DNA of 64,000 nt from Hypomesus transpacificus (GCF_021917145.1 NC_061068.1:639350-703349), one strand, 5' to 3'; shown: positions 29,531-42,786, counted from the stretch's first letter. Notes: generated by a model from the sequence alone, not told the origin. Numbers and translations are program-made.

Positions 29531-32500
29531 ATGTCTCGGAGGAAGGTGCGTGGGCTGACCCGGACCGGGCGTCAGGTGAGCGAGGACCCCGACCTGGACA
29601 ACCTGCTGTCCAACCTGTCCCCGGAGGAGATGGAGGAACTGGAGAAGGAGGTGATGACCGTCCCAGACCTAGACCCTGGCGAGGGCCGGATCCAGGTCCT
29701 GGGAGCGGAGGCGCATGAGAAGGCACCTCCAGCCGCCAACAATATCCAGGATGCTAGCAGCAGCAGAGAGCGGGAAATCAAGAAACCGAGCCAGAGAGAA
29801 AGTTGTTCTGAGGTACGATGATTGCAGTCCCAGAAATACCTCTAACGTCACTTTTTCGTTTCTTTCACTCTGGGTTTTTGTCAGTCACTCGTTCGCGTCT
29901 TTGATAAAGCATTTTCTAAAGAGGACTTAACTGTCCGTCCAGTGGGGTCCCTGTGTTTATATACGGCAGTTACCTACCTGTGCATGCTTCTGGTGTTGGA
30001 ATGTGCTTGTTTATAGGGATGTTTCCCTGACATAGGTTTCATAGAGACACGTTAAAGTGCCTTTCTCACGTCTTGCCTCCCCATTTCCTCGTACCTCTCC
30101 ACCTCACAAACCGAGGAAAGCTATATATATATAAATATATAATATATAAATAGGCTGTACATTACGCAATTCACATCTGACTTTTACTGTACGGCCCGCC
30201 CTGGTCAATGAAAGGCTATCCAGCCATCCAGAGAGTGTGCAGTTGTCCGTGTTTTAAGGAAGCCACTTCACATGATCGAGACTAGGCCCTCTGGAGCGTC
30301 TTAATCCTGGCCTGATGGAATTCTTTGGTTGATTGCTTCTTCACTCGCTGCCTTTTAAGGCCACGTCTGCCAGGGCCTCCTCCGTACACGGTGAAACAGA
30401 TGGGGGCTTACAAATCAAACACTTTGCAGCACTGCTAATGTATTTCTGGCCTATAAAATGGTCTCCCCTGTGCTTCAATGCACTGTGTAAACACACAGTA
30501 TCTAATGTCAAGTTTATATTTACATGCTTGTGTGTTGGATGGATGTCATCAGTCCAGCTGGAGGGATAGTGTTTTCCTTAACTAAAAGGATCTATAAAGC
30601 TTCAAAACAAAGTCATTACTATGCTCTGCACCAAAAATATATAATATGCAAGCATGTTATGTTATACATCTTGTTATATACCACATTGTAGGTATTCCCT
30701 TAATTTCCTGGGCGTGAGGTAGTGAGGACTTCATGTTAGATGTTCTAAGTTGCTTCTACAGTCTGAGGCAGTGAGAGTTCAGGCTTGATGTGCACAGTGC
30801 CGTGACTCCGATGCTACACGTCTGTCCTGCTGCAGGAACCAAAGAAGGAGAGCCGCAAGCAGGAATACTTGAGGAAGATGGGCCTCAGTCAGGAGGCCCA
30901 GGAGGGGCCCCTGCAGAGACAGGCCACCGTCTCCAGCGACCAGGACACCCGGCCGGGGGGGCGAACCAGCACCAGACCAGACGGTGTTAAGGAGAACAGG
31001 CCCGGGGCCTCCAGCAGCTACAGAAGATCTGACAGCAGAGTGGAGACGACAGACAAACAGGAGGACGTCAAGATGAAAGAGAGGAGAGAGAACAGGGAGA
31101 GCATGAACAATAAGACCAAAGACATGATCTCCAAGTTGCAGGGGAAAAACGACGAGGCGAGAGAGAAAGAGAGGAAGGAGGAGAGCAAGAAGAGGGACGA
31201 CAGCAAAACCAAGGAGCTCATCTCCAAGCTCCAACAGAGCAAGGACGGGAAGAAAGACAGAAAAGAAGACTTTAAGACCAAAGGACTTGTGTCCAAGATG
31301 CTGGAAAGACAAAGCCAGGTAGAAGAGTGCAAAGCAGAGAACAAGAAGACGAAGGAGGAGGAGAAGGACCAGGCGGACGAACAGATGCAGAGACAGACGG
31401 CTCTCGAGAAAGGTAAGAGCGACTTGCAGGTGGATAAGAAATACAGCAAGGAGAGAGAGAAGGAGGAAGGGGAAAAGGAGAAGGAGAAAGAGAAAGGGAA
31501 GGAGGAAGAGAAGGAGGAAGAGAAGGAGGAGAAGGAGAAAGGGAAGGAGGAGAAGGAGAAAGGGAAGGAGAGAGAAAAAGATGAGGAGAGCAAAAAGAAG
31601 GTTAAGGATACGGAACTGATGCAGGGGAGGAAGAGGATGCAGGAGAAAGATCCGGAAGAGAGGAAGACGAATGAGCAGAGCAGAGGAACAGGCCAGAAGG
31701 CCGGTCCTGAGTCAGCCATGGAGGAACAAAGCCAGAACTGTGTGGAGAATAAGAACTCCAACAGCAAAACCAAAGAAGAAGACGAGGACGAGGAGGATTC
31801 CAGCATGTTTGACGAGCTCATGGAGCAAGTCCACAAGAACGACCCCTCGGTGTCGGAGATCAACGTCAACAACTCCGAAGTCATCAAGACCAAAACGCTC
31901 ATCCAGTTCGCGGAGGCCTTGCACGGCAACACCCACATCAAGGCGTTCGCTTTGGCCAACTGCCGCGCCGACGACCACGTTGCCTACGCCATCGCGGGCG
32001 CCCTGCGCGCCAACAAGACCCTTACGAGCATCAACCTGGACTCCAACCATCTCACTGGCAAGGGCATCATTGCTCTGATCCGTGCCCTGCAGCACAACGC
32101 CACGCTGACGGAGCTGCGCTTCCACAACCAGAGGCATATCTGCGGGGGGAAGACCGAGATGGAGATGACAAAGGTGACCCCTTTGTTGTCGTTCATTGGC
32201 TGTCGTTCAGTTCTGTGCTCTCAGTTTGTTATACTTGCCTTAGGTTATTCTAAGTTGTTAGGTCGAGTATCATTCATTGTTTCATCGTTTTTATTGCATA
32301 TATTCTTGATAGGAATGGTATAGCTCACGTAAGATTATTACTTATTATTTATTGCAGGTTTATACAGGAATGCTACAGTAAGACCATGGATCTAGAGCAG
32401 GGGTGTCGAGCTCCGGTCCTCGAGGGCCGCTGTCCTGCATGTTTTAGATGTTTCCCTGATCCAGCTCACCTGATTCGAATGAATGGTCGTTATAACAACC

Positions 32501-33630
32501 CTTTTAATTGAATCAGGTGTGTTGGAGCAGGGAAACATCTAAAACATGCAGGACAGCGGCCCTCGAGGACCGGAGTTCGACACCCCTGATCTAGAGGTTG
32601 TAGGTTCAAATCTCCCTCTGTATGTTACTTTTGGTTAATAGCGTCAGTTTATTCTTCTTCTTCTTGTTATTATTATAATTGTTATTATGAAAAAAGGTGC
32701 TGAAGGAAAACACCACCCTGCTGAAGCTGGGCTACCAGTTTGAGCTGGCCGGCCCTCGCATGACCATGACCAACATCCTGAGCCGGAACATGGACCGCCA
32801 ACGCCAGCGCCGCCTGCAGGAGCAGAAGCTAGCCCAGGCCAACGGGGACAAGAAGGGCACGCTGGAGGTCCCTAAAACAGGTGGAGTAGGCTCTCTCAAG
32901 GGCTCCCCCATGCCCTCCCCCAAACCCTCGCCTCTGGCCTCCCCCATGCCGTCGCCCAAACTGACCCCCAAGAGGACCAGTAGAGGAGGGGGGCCCCCAC
33001 CCCCACCCCCGCCCCCTGGGGGGGGACCCCCACCGCCGCCCCCACCCCCTGCCCCCCTGCTGGACATGGACTCCCTGAAGAACTCCCTGACCCCCGTGTC
33101 CCAGAGGAGGGTGGAGGGGAAGGTCGGGGGTGCGGCTGGGGGGAGGAACTCCAGGGACCAGCTGCTAGCCTCCATCAGGGACAGCACCAAGATGAAACTC
33201 AAAAAGGTGAGTTTTACCTATTTCATCAGTTGAGTTGAGCTGAATAGAATACTATAGAATCGAATTGAATGTAGTTGAACTGATTGGATGATTTAGTGAA
33301 GAGTAGGTCTATCTGAGTAGGTAGGCTTTCCACATGGTTACTCACAACTAGTTTAGTTCTCTAATATATGGAAGATTATGTTTATTAATATACACTCCTT
33401 ACAGAAGATTGTGTATTAACATACACTCACATATATAGAAGTTTATGTTTGTATATATACACTCCAACATATAGAAGATTTTATTTATGAATGTACACTC
33501 CCTATAGAAGATTATGTTTGTATATACACACTCCCACATAGAAGATTATGTTTGTTTACATATTTGCACATCTCCAGAGACTCCTCCTTTCCCTCCCCCG
33601 TAGGTCGCTGTGCCGAAGCTACTGCAGTAA
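29531..33630 (+). CDS. lmod1: Leiomodin 1, complete, 4 exons, 718 aa
   Basis: Actin filament nucleator of smooth muscle, related to tropomodulin. Exons: 29531-29812, 30836-32173, 32697-33206, 33604-33630, all phase 0. Domains: N-terminal tropomyosin/actin-binding part ([20 protein letters not shown], residues about 15-34); a long Lys/Glu-rich linker (about 170-385); a leucine-rich-repeat domain (about 417-585, with [41 protein letters not shown]); two polyproline tracts (about 639-660); and a C-terminal WH2-type actin-binding segment [14 protein letters not shown] ending VPKLLQ. It is longer than human LMOD1 (600 aa), mostly through the linker. ATG 29531 aligns with the family start MSR; an upstream in-frame ATG is not present, only a non-ATG extension. 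The intron between exons 2 and 3 cuts what I recall as one exon in mammals. Confidence 0.95.
32398..32588. mobile_element. Foldback hAT-type MITE, 191 bp, TSD ATCTAGAG
   Basis: The termini CAGGGGTGTCGAGCTCCGG and CCGGAGTTCGACACCCCTG are inverted repeats extending about 60 bp inward almost perfectly (including TGTCCTGCATGTTTTAGATG). The centre is about 40 bp. The perfect 8-bp target duplication ATCTAGAG lies at 32390-32397 and 32589-32596. CAGGGGTGTC-type ends and 8-bp TSDs are typical of hAT non-autonomous elements. It sits in the lmod1 intron between exons 2 and 3. Confidence 0.95.
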
Positions 33631-35659
33631 CCCTCTGGTGGCCCGTGAGGAAGAGGAGGAGGAGGAGGAGGAGGGGGTCGGACATCTCACAGGTGTTGAG
33701 GAGGATCAAAGCCCTGGACATCCCACACACACACACACACACACACACACAGTCTAACTGTAACTACTGTGCTAGGAGGAGAGGGAGGCTGCAGAGTGAA
33801 ACGAGAGATTCCCAGAGGAATCCCTGGCTCCTGGTCTCCTCGCCCTCTACACTTGACCAAAGGCACACAGGGAGGAGGGGCAGGTCCTGGGGTCTGCAGC
33901 AAGTCTCTGCTTGTCCGTCTTTAGTCCATATTGATGCTTTGCCTGTCATTTGCACTAGATTCCTACAAGGCTGTCCATATGGTATGTTGGCAAGTGTATG
34001 TAGGTATTCTGTAAGTGTGGGAGTGCGTGAAAGCAATTCAGAAAGTAGCTATTTGTAACGGAAAAACAGTATGTAAAACGATATGATCACTATTGTAGTA
34101 TTGAACAATGTAATTCGACATCTTATTTATTTTCTGTGAAGAAGGAATCCGCTTCAAGCTTGTCACTTGTAGTTCTGTCCTCGTATAGAATTCTCTTTGA
34201 CATAATATCAGGGATAAAAAATTTGGTTTTGAGTTAATCAATCAACAACAACAAAATAATAAGGATGGAGGGAAGTGGTTTGTAACATGTGTGTCATTGC
34301 CAAATCTCAACTGACATCTCAGGCAAGGTTTACCACATAAAGAGCAACCTAGAATCCCAGTCTTTATAAACGGGCTCAGAGAGAATGCTAATCCAGGCCT
34401 ACCAGGAAGCAGGGGCAGTTCTAGGGGGGAGGGGGGGCAGTGGGGGCCAGTGCCCCCGTGACAACAAGCTTGGACCCCCTTGTGTCCCCCCTAAATATTG
34501 AGTCTGAATTGTTATACACCTGGTCTTTTGCCTGTTAATGCCTGCAATGCAGTGACAAAAACGACATGACAACATTCGTGTTTAATGTAAATCAAATCAA
34601 AAAATGTAACTGGCCCCTGTAACAGTACAACTGTCCCCTCCTAGTTGAAAGGGTCTCAACCCCCCACTGCCAGGCAGTAATGGCTTCATGATGCCTGTTT
34701 AGATTTACTATAATATGCTGGGTGGTCCAATGCCAATGTTCAATGGTAGCCCACAGCATCATTTATTCACAACCTTGTCATCCTACAACATACTTTAAGT
34801 AAACATCATTTCTGAACTCTGAATATCTTAATGTGATCAGCTATATTCTACAAGTGGCCCTCTGCTTTAAAGTGACTATAAATTGATGCATATCGTTGGT
34901 TTCTGTTGAATAACACAAGGCTTTTATACAGAGCCTGTATACGTTTTTATAAAGATATCTGACTGGTATGTTTGCAATGGCATATGTAATATGATCAGAT
35001 TGAACATATTTGTCGACATGTATTAGTTGAATTGTTAAATATAATGCAAGAATAAAGGGAAATCTACTTTATCTAACTGTAATTTCCATAACTTATATTC
35101 AAGTTCAAACTTAAATATGCTTTGAGTTGTGATTCCTCAGACATGGTATGAAATTATATCTGTAGAGAATGTTCTTTGCTTGTTTGGATTGTTTAGAAAC
35201 TGCTTTGAGACGTCAACAGGAGCATAGGATACTGACTCATCGAGGCCAACTGAGAGATCAACAGCACTGTGATGAATTATATACATCTTTTCAAATGCGA
35301 AGGAAAGATGCATCTTTCTGGACCTCGGGGGAAAAATACAAAAACATGCAATTTCATGCTAAAACCTATGAAATATGGTAGCCTACATCCTACTTAATTA
35401 TTACTACTACACTATTTTGAAACCAATAAAGAATCTAGTTAACCCTAACCCTAGACCTCCTAGACCCCTAGACCTAGCTCCCCTTGACCTTAACCCTAAT
35501 CCTACAACAAGGATATAGTGATGTGTGGTTGCAGGGTTAGGGGTTAACTTTAGGGCCCCAGACAACTCTAACCATAACCCAAAAAACACTAGCCCTGTTT
35601 CTAGGGTTAGGGTTACAGCTAACATTAACCCTACAGAAGGGATAGTGTGAGGTGTGGTA

Positions 35660-35995
35660 GTAGGGTCAGGGTTAATCTAGTTCAGTGTGAGGTGTAGGGT
35701 CAGGGTTAGGCTAGGTCAGAGTGAGGTGTAGGGTCAGGGTTAGGCTAGGTCAGTGTGAGGTGTAGGGTCAGGGTTAGGCTAGGTCAGAGTGAGGTGTAGG
35801 GTCAGGGTTAGGTAGGTCAGTGTGAGGTGTAGGGTCAGGGTTAGGCTAGGTCAGTGTGAGGTGTAGGGTCAGGGTTAGGCTAGGTCAGTGTGAGGTGTAG
35901 GGTCAGGGTTAGGCTAGGTCAGTGTGAGGTGTAGGGTCAGGGTTAGGCTAGGTCAGAGTGAGGTGTAGGGTCATGGTTAGGCTAGGTCAGAGTCG
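35660..35995. repeat. 34-bp minisatellite with TAGGGTCAGGGTTAGG core
   Basis: About nine copies of GTTAGGCTAGGTCAGTGTGA plus GGTGTAGGGTCAGG. The G-rich strand resembles degenerate telomeric repeat. It is preceded by scattered CCCTAACCCTA motifs. Confidence 0.93.
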
Positions 35996-36654
35996 GCAAA
36001 GTCAGCAGAATGATGCTACTGTGGAATCTTACGTGCCATGGAGGTTCAGAGAGGATGAACAGCTAGTTGATAAGTAGTAGACAGCTGGTTGATGGCTGGT
36101 TAATAGGTTATTGCTAGCTACTTGCTAACTAATCGATCGGGTTTGTCTCTCAGCATAGTGATCAGCCTTAGGTAACTAGGCTGGCTGTTTAGTCCCAGCA
36201 ATCACTATGAACATAACTGGTAATTTATGCAAAGACCATTGTTATAAAGATCCACATTTGGGGACACAAAAAAGCTAATTTGCAACAAATAAAAAGATGT
36301 CGTCCCTTGAGAGTGCGTGCGAGTTTATAAGGTTTGCTTTTAGGAGGCCAAGCTTCAGAGTGCAACCGGAGATGAGAGTGGTGTGTGTTTACGTATCGTT
36401 GTTGAACTAAGATACATCTTGTTCAAGGCTTTTGAAAAGCGTTGGAGCCTTCGGGGGAACAAGTGGAACACCAACAGCCAGGGTCGTTTATGTTTTCTTC
36501 GGCTCAGCCTCAGACTCTGCATCTGCAAATGCCTATATTTGGTCATTTCTCGATGAAGACTTGCGCTGCAATTCATTCCTTTCCTGTTCCTAATAATGGG
36601 AAGGGTGCCAGGAGTCTGTCTGGCTCTGACCAAGAACTCAGAACGATCTTTAGA

Positions 36655-36715
36655 CAGAGAGAGAGCGAGAAAGGGAAAGGGAGGAGGGAGAGAGAGGGAG
36701 AAAGAAGGAGAGAGA

Positions 36716-36785
<70 letters not shown>

Positions 36786-36888
36786 GGAGAGGGAGGGAGG
36801 GAGGGAGGGAGGGAGGGAGGGAGGGAGGAAGAAAGAAGGAGAGAGAGAGAGAAAGGGAGAGAGAGAGAAAGGAGAAGGAGAGAGGGAT

Positions 36889-36980
<92 letters not shown>
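36655..36980. repeat. GA/GGGA microsatellite
   Basis: About 325 bp of (GA)n interrupted by (GGGA)n at 36790-36830, giving long spurious ORFs on both strands. Confidence 0.97.
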
Positions 36981-36982
<2 letters not shown>

Positions 36983-37333
36983 AGAGAAAGGGGGTGGGAG
37001 TGGTAGGGGCAGGGGTTGAATATCATTTTTATCACTTTATTTTTGTGTTTTCTTTTCTAAACACGTGGAGAAATTGTACTTCTCAAAACCTCACGCATTT
37101 CAAGTCAATACTTTTCATTGTCTTTTTTTTCTCGAAAGCTTTAGGTACCTTCTGTGTTTTTGTGATATATAGTTGATTGCACAGATGGATTTGTTGAAGT
37201 GTAAAAAAAAAAAAAAAGTTTCATAATCATTATTTATTATATACAAGAAACGCTTTGGATGTCAATACGTCATCACGTAAAGTGTTGCTCAAGCATGTTA
37301 CGTCAGGGGAAGAAGGAACAGTGAAAGAACAAA

Positions 37334-39007
37334 ATGGAGGAATATGCCAGGGAACCATGGTAAGCCTTAACAAATATTGTATTAACGCTACAGTCAAGTC
37401 AGTTAAAGGAGTTAAACACGATTCACAATCCCATAGAATTGATTCGTTGTTTTTTTCAAACCAACATCGTTATCATTCTCTCCCTCGTCCTGGCAGGTCG
37501 TTTTAGTTAGCTAGCTAACCGGCTAGCTTTAAAGCTAACTCGTCCTGGCTGCCAAGCTATCCTGCCTGCTACTACTAGCAGCAGCGTGTGCCTGCTGTAC
37601 CCGGCCCAGAGATGCCCTTCGCTGCTAGCTCACGCTGCTAGCTAGTGACCTTGTTAAGCAATCGTCTATGCTTATTAGGACGTGAATGTTTTTACGACAG
37701 ACATGTTTACTCACGGACAATAGTTTTAAGTTAGACTACACTTTCCTACGTTTAATAAATTATACCAGTCCGCCGGAAGTATCGATTTTGTTGCAAGAAG
37801 CCATCGAGCGAGTTATACTTCTAGAAGGCTCTTGTCTGACTCTAGTTTTCAGTTATAGACTAACTTATCTACTGCTCAGTTCCCATAATGTTGGATTTGA
37901 TATCTAGCCACGCTGTCTCAAATGTTTTGTTGTCTATCTGTTTATGGCCACGAGCCGTTTTCACCAGTTTCTTACCATCTTATGGTCAGAAGCGCCTGCC
38001 TAAACATCCAATTTAGCTAATGTTAGCTTAGCATACCTGATCATTAGCTGTCATCAGTCAGCCCTTCACTTAGTTTTGATGAACAGAGATAACAAACCAG
38101 GTGGTCAGTGGAAGTTTCTCAAACTCTACGTGGTTGACATGTTCTTATGGCCGTAGTTAAATACACATAAAGTATCTAATCATAACACTAGCTATATTAC
38201 GTATACATTATTATATACAACGAAATTATACGTCATTTCTATCAACTTTTGACTTGTAAACGGAAGTACATAAAAAAAAAAAAATCAATACCAGTGATTG
38301 TTATTGAACTGCAGAAAATGTAAACATTTGATCTGAACTTGATTTATTTAGCCCATGGAGGATAGTGGATGACTGTGGGGGTGCTTTCACCATGGGAGCC
38401 ATCGGTGGAGGTATCTTCCAGGCAGTAAAGGGCTTCAGAAATTCACCGGCAGTAAGTCTAGCAACACCGCTAATGCTCCATGCTCCAGTCAGCCTGAAAC
38501 AATGTTCTTACCCGATGAAGTCATCCTGCATTTCCTCTCCACCGCTCACAAATGTCATGACTGTTGATTAGCGTCCTGGTGGGTGGTACAGAGCGCCAGA
38601 GAGAGATGCAGGGATTGGGGACTGTAGCCTAGTAAGCCTACCCTCTAACCCTCTCTTTTCTTCCAGGGGATGAACCACAGATTGAAAGGTAGCATGACGG
38701 CCATCAAAACCAGAGCCCCACAGTTAGGAGGTAAGCAGGTTACACTCTGAATAATGTGATCGTCTTGGTATGGATTCAGAAGGTTGTTTACTAGGTAGCT
38801 GTGTGTGATGTGTCGTGGTGTTTGCGTGGCAGGCAGCTTTGCAGTATGGGGTGGGCTGTTCTCCATGATCGACTGTGGCCTGGTGAAGGTGAGAGGGAAG
38901 GAGGACCCCTGGAACTCCATTACCAGTGGGGCCATGACTGGAGCTATCCTGGCAGCCAGGAGTGAGTACTGGATCCCGCCTGGCAGCAGCCTGCTGGGGA
39001 GGATGGG

Positions 39008-39080
<73 letters not shown>

Positions 39081-40226
39081 GCTTTGTTGGTCTCTCACAC
39101 ACTGTCTCTCTCTCTCTTACTCTGTCTCTCTTAACTTGTCTTACTTTGCTTCTTATGCTGTCTGTCTTACTCAGCGCCCCCCTCTCTCTGTCTCTCTCTG
39201 TATCACTCTGTCTCTCTCTGTCTCACTCTGTCTCTCTCCGTATCACTCCTTTTGCCTCTCTCACTCACTCTCCGTATCACACTTTCTGCTTCTCTCTCCC
39301 TCTCTCTGTGACTCTCACTGTTTCTCTGAATCAGTGTCTGAATCTGTGTCTATACTAGTCTGTTTATCTGTAGACTGGTGGTAATATAACATAAACACAG
39401 TGATCACCTGTCTGTCAACACTCTTATTTCAGCTGTGACCAGTGATTTTGTAATGGCATCACTGATCCTCTATTTATTCATGTTCTACTCTACTTTCAAA
39501 GTACATTTAATAACGTCTTCACTTAAGTTCATCTAATGTGTTTCTTCTTCTGCTGTCAGTTCATGCTATACTCATGTGCTGTCTTCTTCTGTCCTGGCAG
39601 ATGGCCCAGTGGCCATGGTGGGCTCTGCAGCGATGGGAGGCATACTGCTGGCTTTGATAGAAGGTGCCGGCATCTTGCTCACAAGATTCGCTTCATCGCA
39701 GTTTCCTACTGGTACGTGTGTCCCCCTGGTGCAGCTCTGTGCTGAGGCCTTTTGATCTGTGTCCCATTGGTGCAGCTCTGTGCTGGGGCCTATTGATCTG
39801 TGTCTCCCTGGTGCAGCTCTGTGCTGGGGCCTCTTGATCTGAGTTGTCATAGATGCCAATGGCTTCAGCTTGGTCCCTGATAGCTGCACTACCATATAAT
39901 AATGATAATCATTACCATGATAATCATTTGGGATTTGAGCCTGGGATCAGGCTGGTGGGGGGCAGTGGGGTGCTTTGTGAGACACAGGGTCACATGGTAT
40001 GCTTGTGTGAGTGCTCATTTTTAAATGCCTAAAGCCTTGCATTTGCTAATTAATACTATGGAGAGACATAGACTGATCACAACTGTGTCAGAGCACTGGA
40101 AGGATTTATGGCTGACCAGTGTGATAAACACGTTTCATCTCCCCCTCCCCTCCAGGGCCCCAGTTTGCTGAGGAACCCGCCCCCATGCCAGCCCCATCCT
40201 TCGGAGACTACCGGCAGTACCAGTGA
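37334..40226 (+). CDS. timm17a: TIM17A, mitochondrial import translocase subunit, 6 exons, 166 aa
   Basis: Subunit of the TIM23 complex of the mitochondrial inner membrane, which imports presequence proteins into the matrix. Exons: 37334-37359, 38352-38451, 38667-38730, 38833-38961, 39601-39711, 40156-40226, all in frame. The protein starts [20 protein letters not shown] and keeps the four-helix Tim17/22/23 fold ([52 protein letters not shown]). It ends FGDYRQYQ. Cys9 and Cys78, the pair known to form the conserved intramembrane-space disulfide, are both present. Length is close to human TIMM17A (171 aa); the shortfall is in the variable tail. Exon 1 encodes only 26 nt. It follows lmod1, as in the human gene neighbourhood. 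Confidence 0.96.
39008..39078. repeat. (CT)n microsatellite in timm17a intron 4
   Basis: About 35 uninterrupted CT dinucleotides begin 46 bp after the donor at 38962. Degenerate CT/CTGT sequence follows to about 39330. Confidence 0.97.
39712..39845. repeat. Three-copy repeat at timm17a intron 5 start
   Basis: GGTGCAGCTCTGTGCTGRGG plus CCTNTTGATCTGTGTC is repeated three times (about 50 bp each), beginning within 10-20 bp of the donor at 39712. Confidence 0.85.
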
Positions 40227-40989
40227 GAGGACTCTCTCGTCCACTAGGCCTTTTGAATTCCTTGCAGACGTTACACTGGGGAAAGGGACAAGAGAACTAC
40301 ACAACAAGCAGCTGCAGTTGCTCCTAACGTCATGGACTGCACTAGAGGACAGAGTAACTTTGTTTCCCCCACGCCAGAACCATGTGCTGAGTTGCCTTTT
40401 GGCCCTCAACCTGTCAGTTACATCTAGTTGACCCCTAATTGGTTAGAAAGAGATCAGATCACAATATTGTAATTTGTTGGCTTGTGGAGTTGTGTATGTA
40501 TGTGTGGAGTGTCTATGATCATACATGCACACTCTGCACGTTGAACTGCAGGATAGACAATTAAGTTGAGGCAAAAGTTGATTCAAGCACCCAACACCCA
40601 TCTGATGTATCATTTGTCTTTGTGTATATACAGTAAAAGGCTTTTCGCATGTATACAATATGTATTGCTTATTTGCCTTAATATTTACGGTAAAACCTGC
40701 TTGTGCTGGCCATTTTGTAAATTACAGTAAAACTGGCTGGCATTTTTATGATCCATTTTATTTAATGGTTTCAAAGGAGAAAGAAAATATTAAATACTGT
40801 CCCTACAATTAGTTTTATGTGGTTTATTTATTTGTTATTGTTGGCTGGATGGACTGGATGTGTTTGATGAAGAAGAAAACAGCTATTCAAATTAAGTGGA
40901 AAGTAGCGATCTTTCGCTCAAACCTCAACAGTTGTCATGCAAGGGATTGATATACATTATCATTTGTATAACAGATTGAATTATATAAG

Positions 40990-40995
40990 AATAAA
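40990..40995 (+). promoter_or_regulatory. timm17a polyadenylation signal AATAAA
   Basis: AATAAA 760 bp after the timm17a stop, followed by GT/T-rich sequence (GTTCCATGTTTATATTG). Confidence 0.6.
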
Positions 40996-42786
40996 ACAAT
41001 GTTCCATGTTTATATTGAAGTTCTTAATTGGAATTAGATGTTGGATTGTATGTTTCCTTAATCAATTAACATCAGTATCTGTATGAACTCGCGTCAATCA
41101 CTGTAGGAACAGACCACGGATGTGCACAGGTATGAGCTATTGTTGGCCGGGCAAAAGCCCATTTGCCCTGGTTGACTTTTTTTTGTGGCTGTGTCATTAG
41201 GAAAAGCCCATCATTAGTAAAGTTAAATCAAATTAAATTGCAATAGCATCCAGTTCTGGGTTGTATTTTGCCACCCTAATAATGTCAGTGTTGCCCTCTG
41301 CCCCCAGTCACACGACATTGTCTGTCTTCTCACTTCAGTGCACTGCTAGTGAAGGAGAGGGAAAAGCCTTCCATATGTGACTTTTTGAAATAATGGAGTT
41401 AATGTTGATCGCGTTTTTGAGCTTGGGGGGGGGGGGGGGGGCTTTTTTCATGTTAGAGCAACAGGCCCTCCAAATGCACGTCCTTGCTATAGGCCTAACT
41501 AATCCTGATTTTGGTTCTGCTACCTCGTCAGCTGTTTACCTAACCCTAACCCTAGTTTTTGAATTTAGGTTTAGATTTAGGGATAGGGTTATGGCTATAA
41601 CTAATCCTGATCTTGGTTCTGCTACCTCGCCTCAACGCAACCATGTTGTTGGCTTGGGGTTAAGGTCAGCCGTTTTCCTAACCCTAACCCTAATTTCTGA
41701 ATTTGAGGTTAGGGTTAGATTTAGGGATAGGTTTATGGCTATAACAGACGGCTTGTGTCCACTAAGGGGCGCCGCTCACCTGATAACTACCCTGAAAGAC
41801 TTCTCCAAATTCACTCCGGTTTTTTGTTGTCAGTAATTAACTGCGGTTGTAGGTGTTGTGCCGTCAGCGTAACTTTTATAGACTTCTTGGAGGAACACAA
41901 ACACCTGTTTGTAGGTCTATAATAAACCACTCATGCCTCGTTAGTGGCAGGCTATGCTGTGTGTGGAAAACATTTTCCGAAATCGCTCGTTATGATTTAA
42001 CCGCTTAAAAAAAATCATAGTGTAGTCGTCTGAATGCCATCCACTTTTAGAAGGACAACGTTGACTACAGTGATTCTGTCTTAATTCATAAAAGTCGACT
42101 GTATAAGGGGCCAGAAATGTTTGAAAAGAATGGGCAGGCCTACTCTTCACCTAGCTGTAATCAATAACATTTTGGTCTTTGCTAGCCCACATGTATAATA
42201 TTAGATCGATCTTGTAATTTTAAATGCTAGGCTAAAGAATTTGTATTAGTTTTCCAATTTTAATATTCATATTTCCTGTTTTTGCCTGCTAAAACTTTCC
42301 CAATTTCCCCATGGGATCAAAGTATACTGCAAGACCTATTACTAAGTAAACCTTTGCCATGTCAAAGCATTAGTTTGTGGTAAGAGATAACATTCAACGG
42401 CTAAGAGCAATATTTGCAGCAGCAACACACCCGTAGTGCCTTAGGCGTTGTCAATCAGGTGAACTGATACGTTTTAAAATGGTGGACACCTTTATCATTT
42501 GACGTGAACTTTGAAACATTCACTGAAATGTTTAATAATAGGCTACCTACCGGAGCTGTTGTCACTGTTAATGTAATGGGGAACCAATATGTCAAGTCAT
42601 TTCACACGTAATAAGTGAACTAAGTAGGCTAATCTGTGAATGAACTCAACCTTATCAGTTCCCTTTTTCATTTATTCGCGTTTTGATTATTTTTGTCCCT
42701 GTACAATGATAAAACGCTAAATGTGTCCGTGCCCTTTTAGGAATAAGAAAACGTTGGAGGTGACGTCTACAGCGCACCGTTTACCC

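Larger units (their letters stand above)
33631..37333. other. lmod1 3'UTR and lmod1-timm17a spacer
   Basis: No additional gene is seen. Contents: CA repeats (33727-33752), a possible hAT remnant starting CAGGGGCAGTTCTAG near 34411, AATAAA at 35051 and 35425, telomere-like CCCTAA motifs (35440-35620), a 34-bp minisatellite (35660-35995) and a GA microsatellite (36655-36980). The timm17a promoter and 5'UTR must lie just before 37334. Confidence 0.65.

Noticed and set aside
31018-31959. 313-codon minus-strand ORF, Ser/Phe/Leu-rich
   Set aside because: Antisense of the Lys/Glu-rich lmod1 linker; purine-rich coding strands leave the opposite strand open.
34411-34700. Possible hAT element starting CAGGGGCAGTTCTAG
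   Set aside because: No matching right terminus or target duplication could be found, so it is mentioned only in the spacer description.
36355-37176. ORFs of 226 and 244 codons on opposite strands
   Set aside because: Both are translations of the (GA)n microsatellite.
41393-41836. 147-codon ORF near telomere-like motifs
   Set aside because: Spans a G-run and a duplicated non-coding segment; no domain or splice support.
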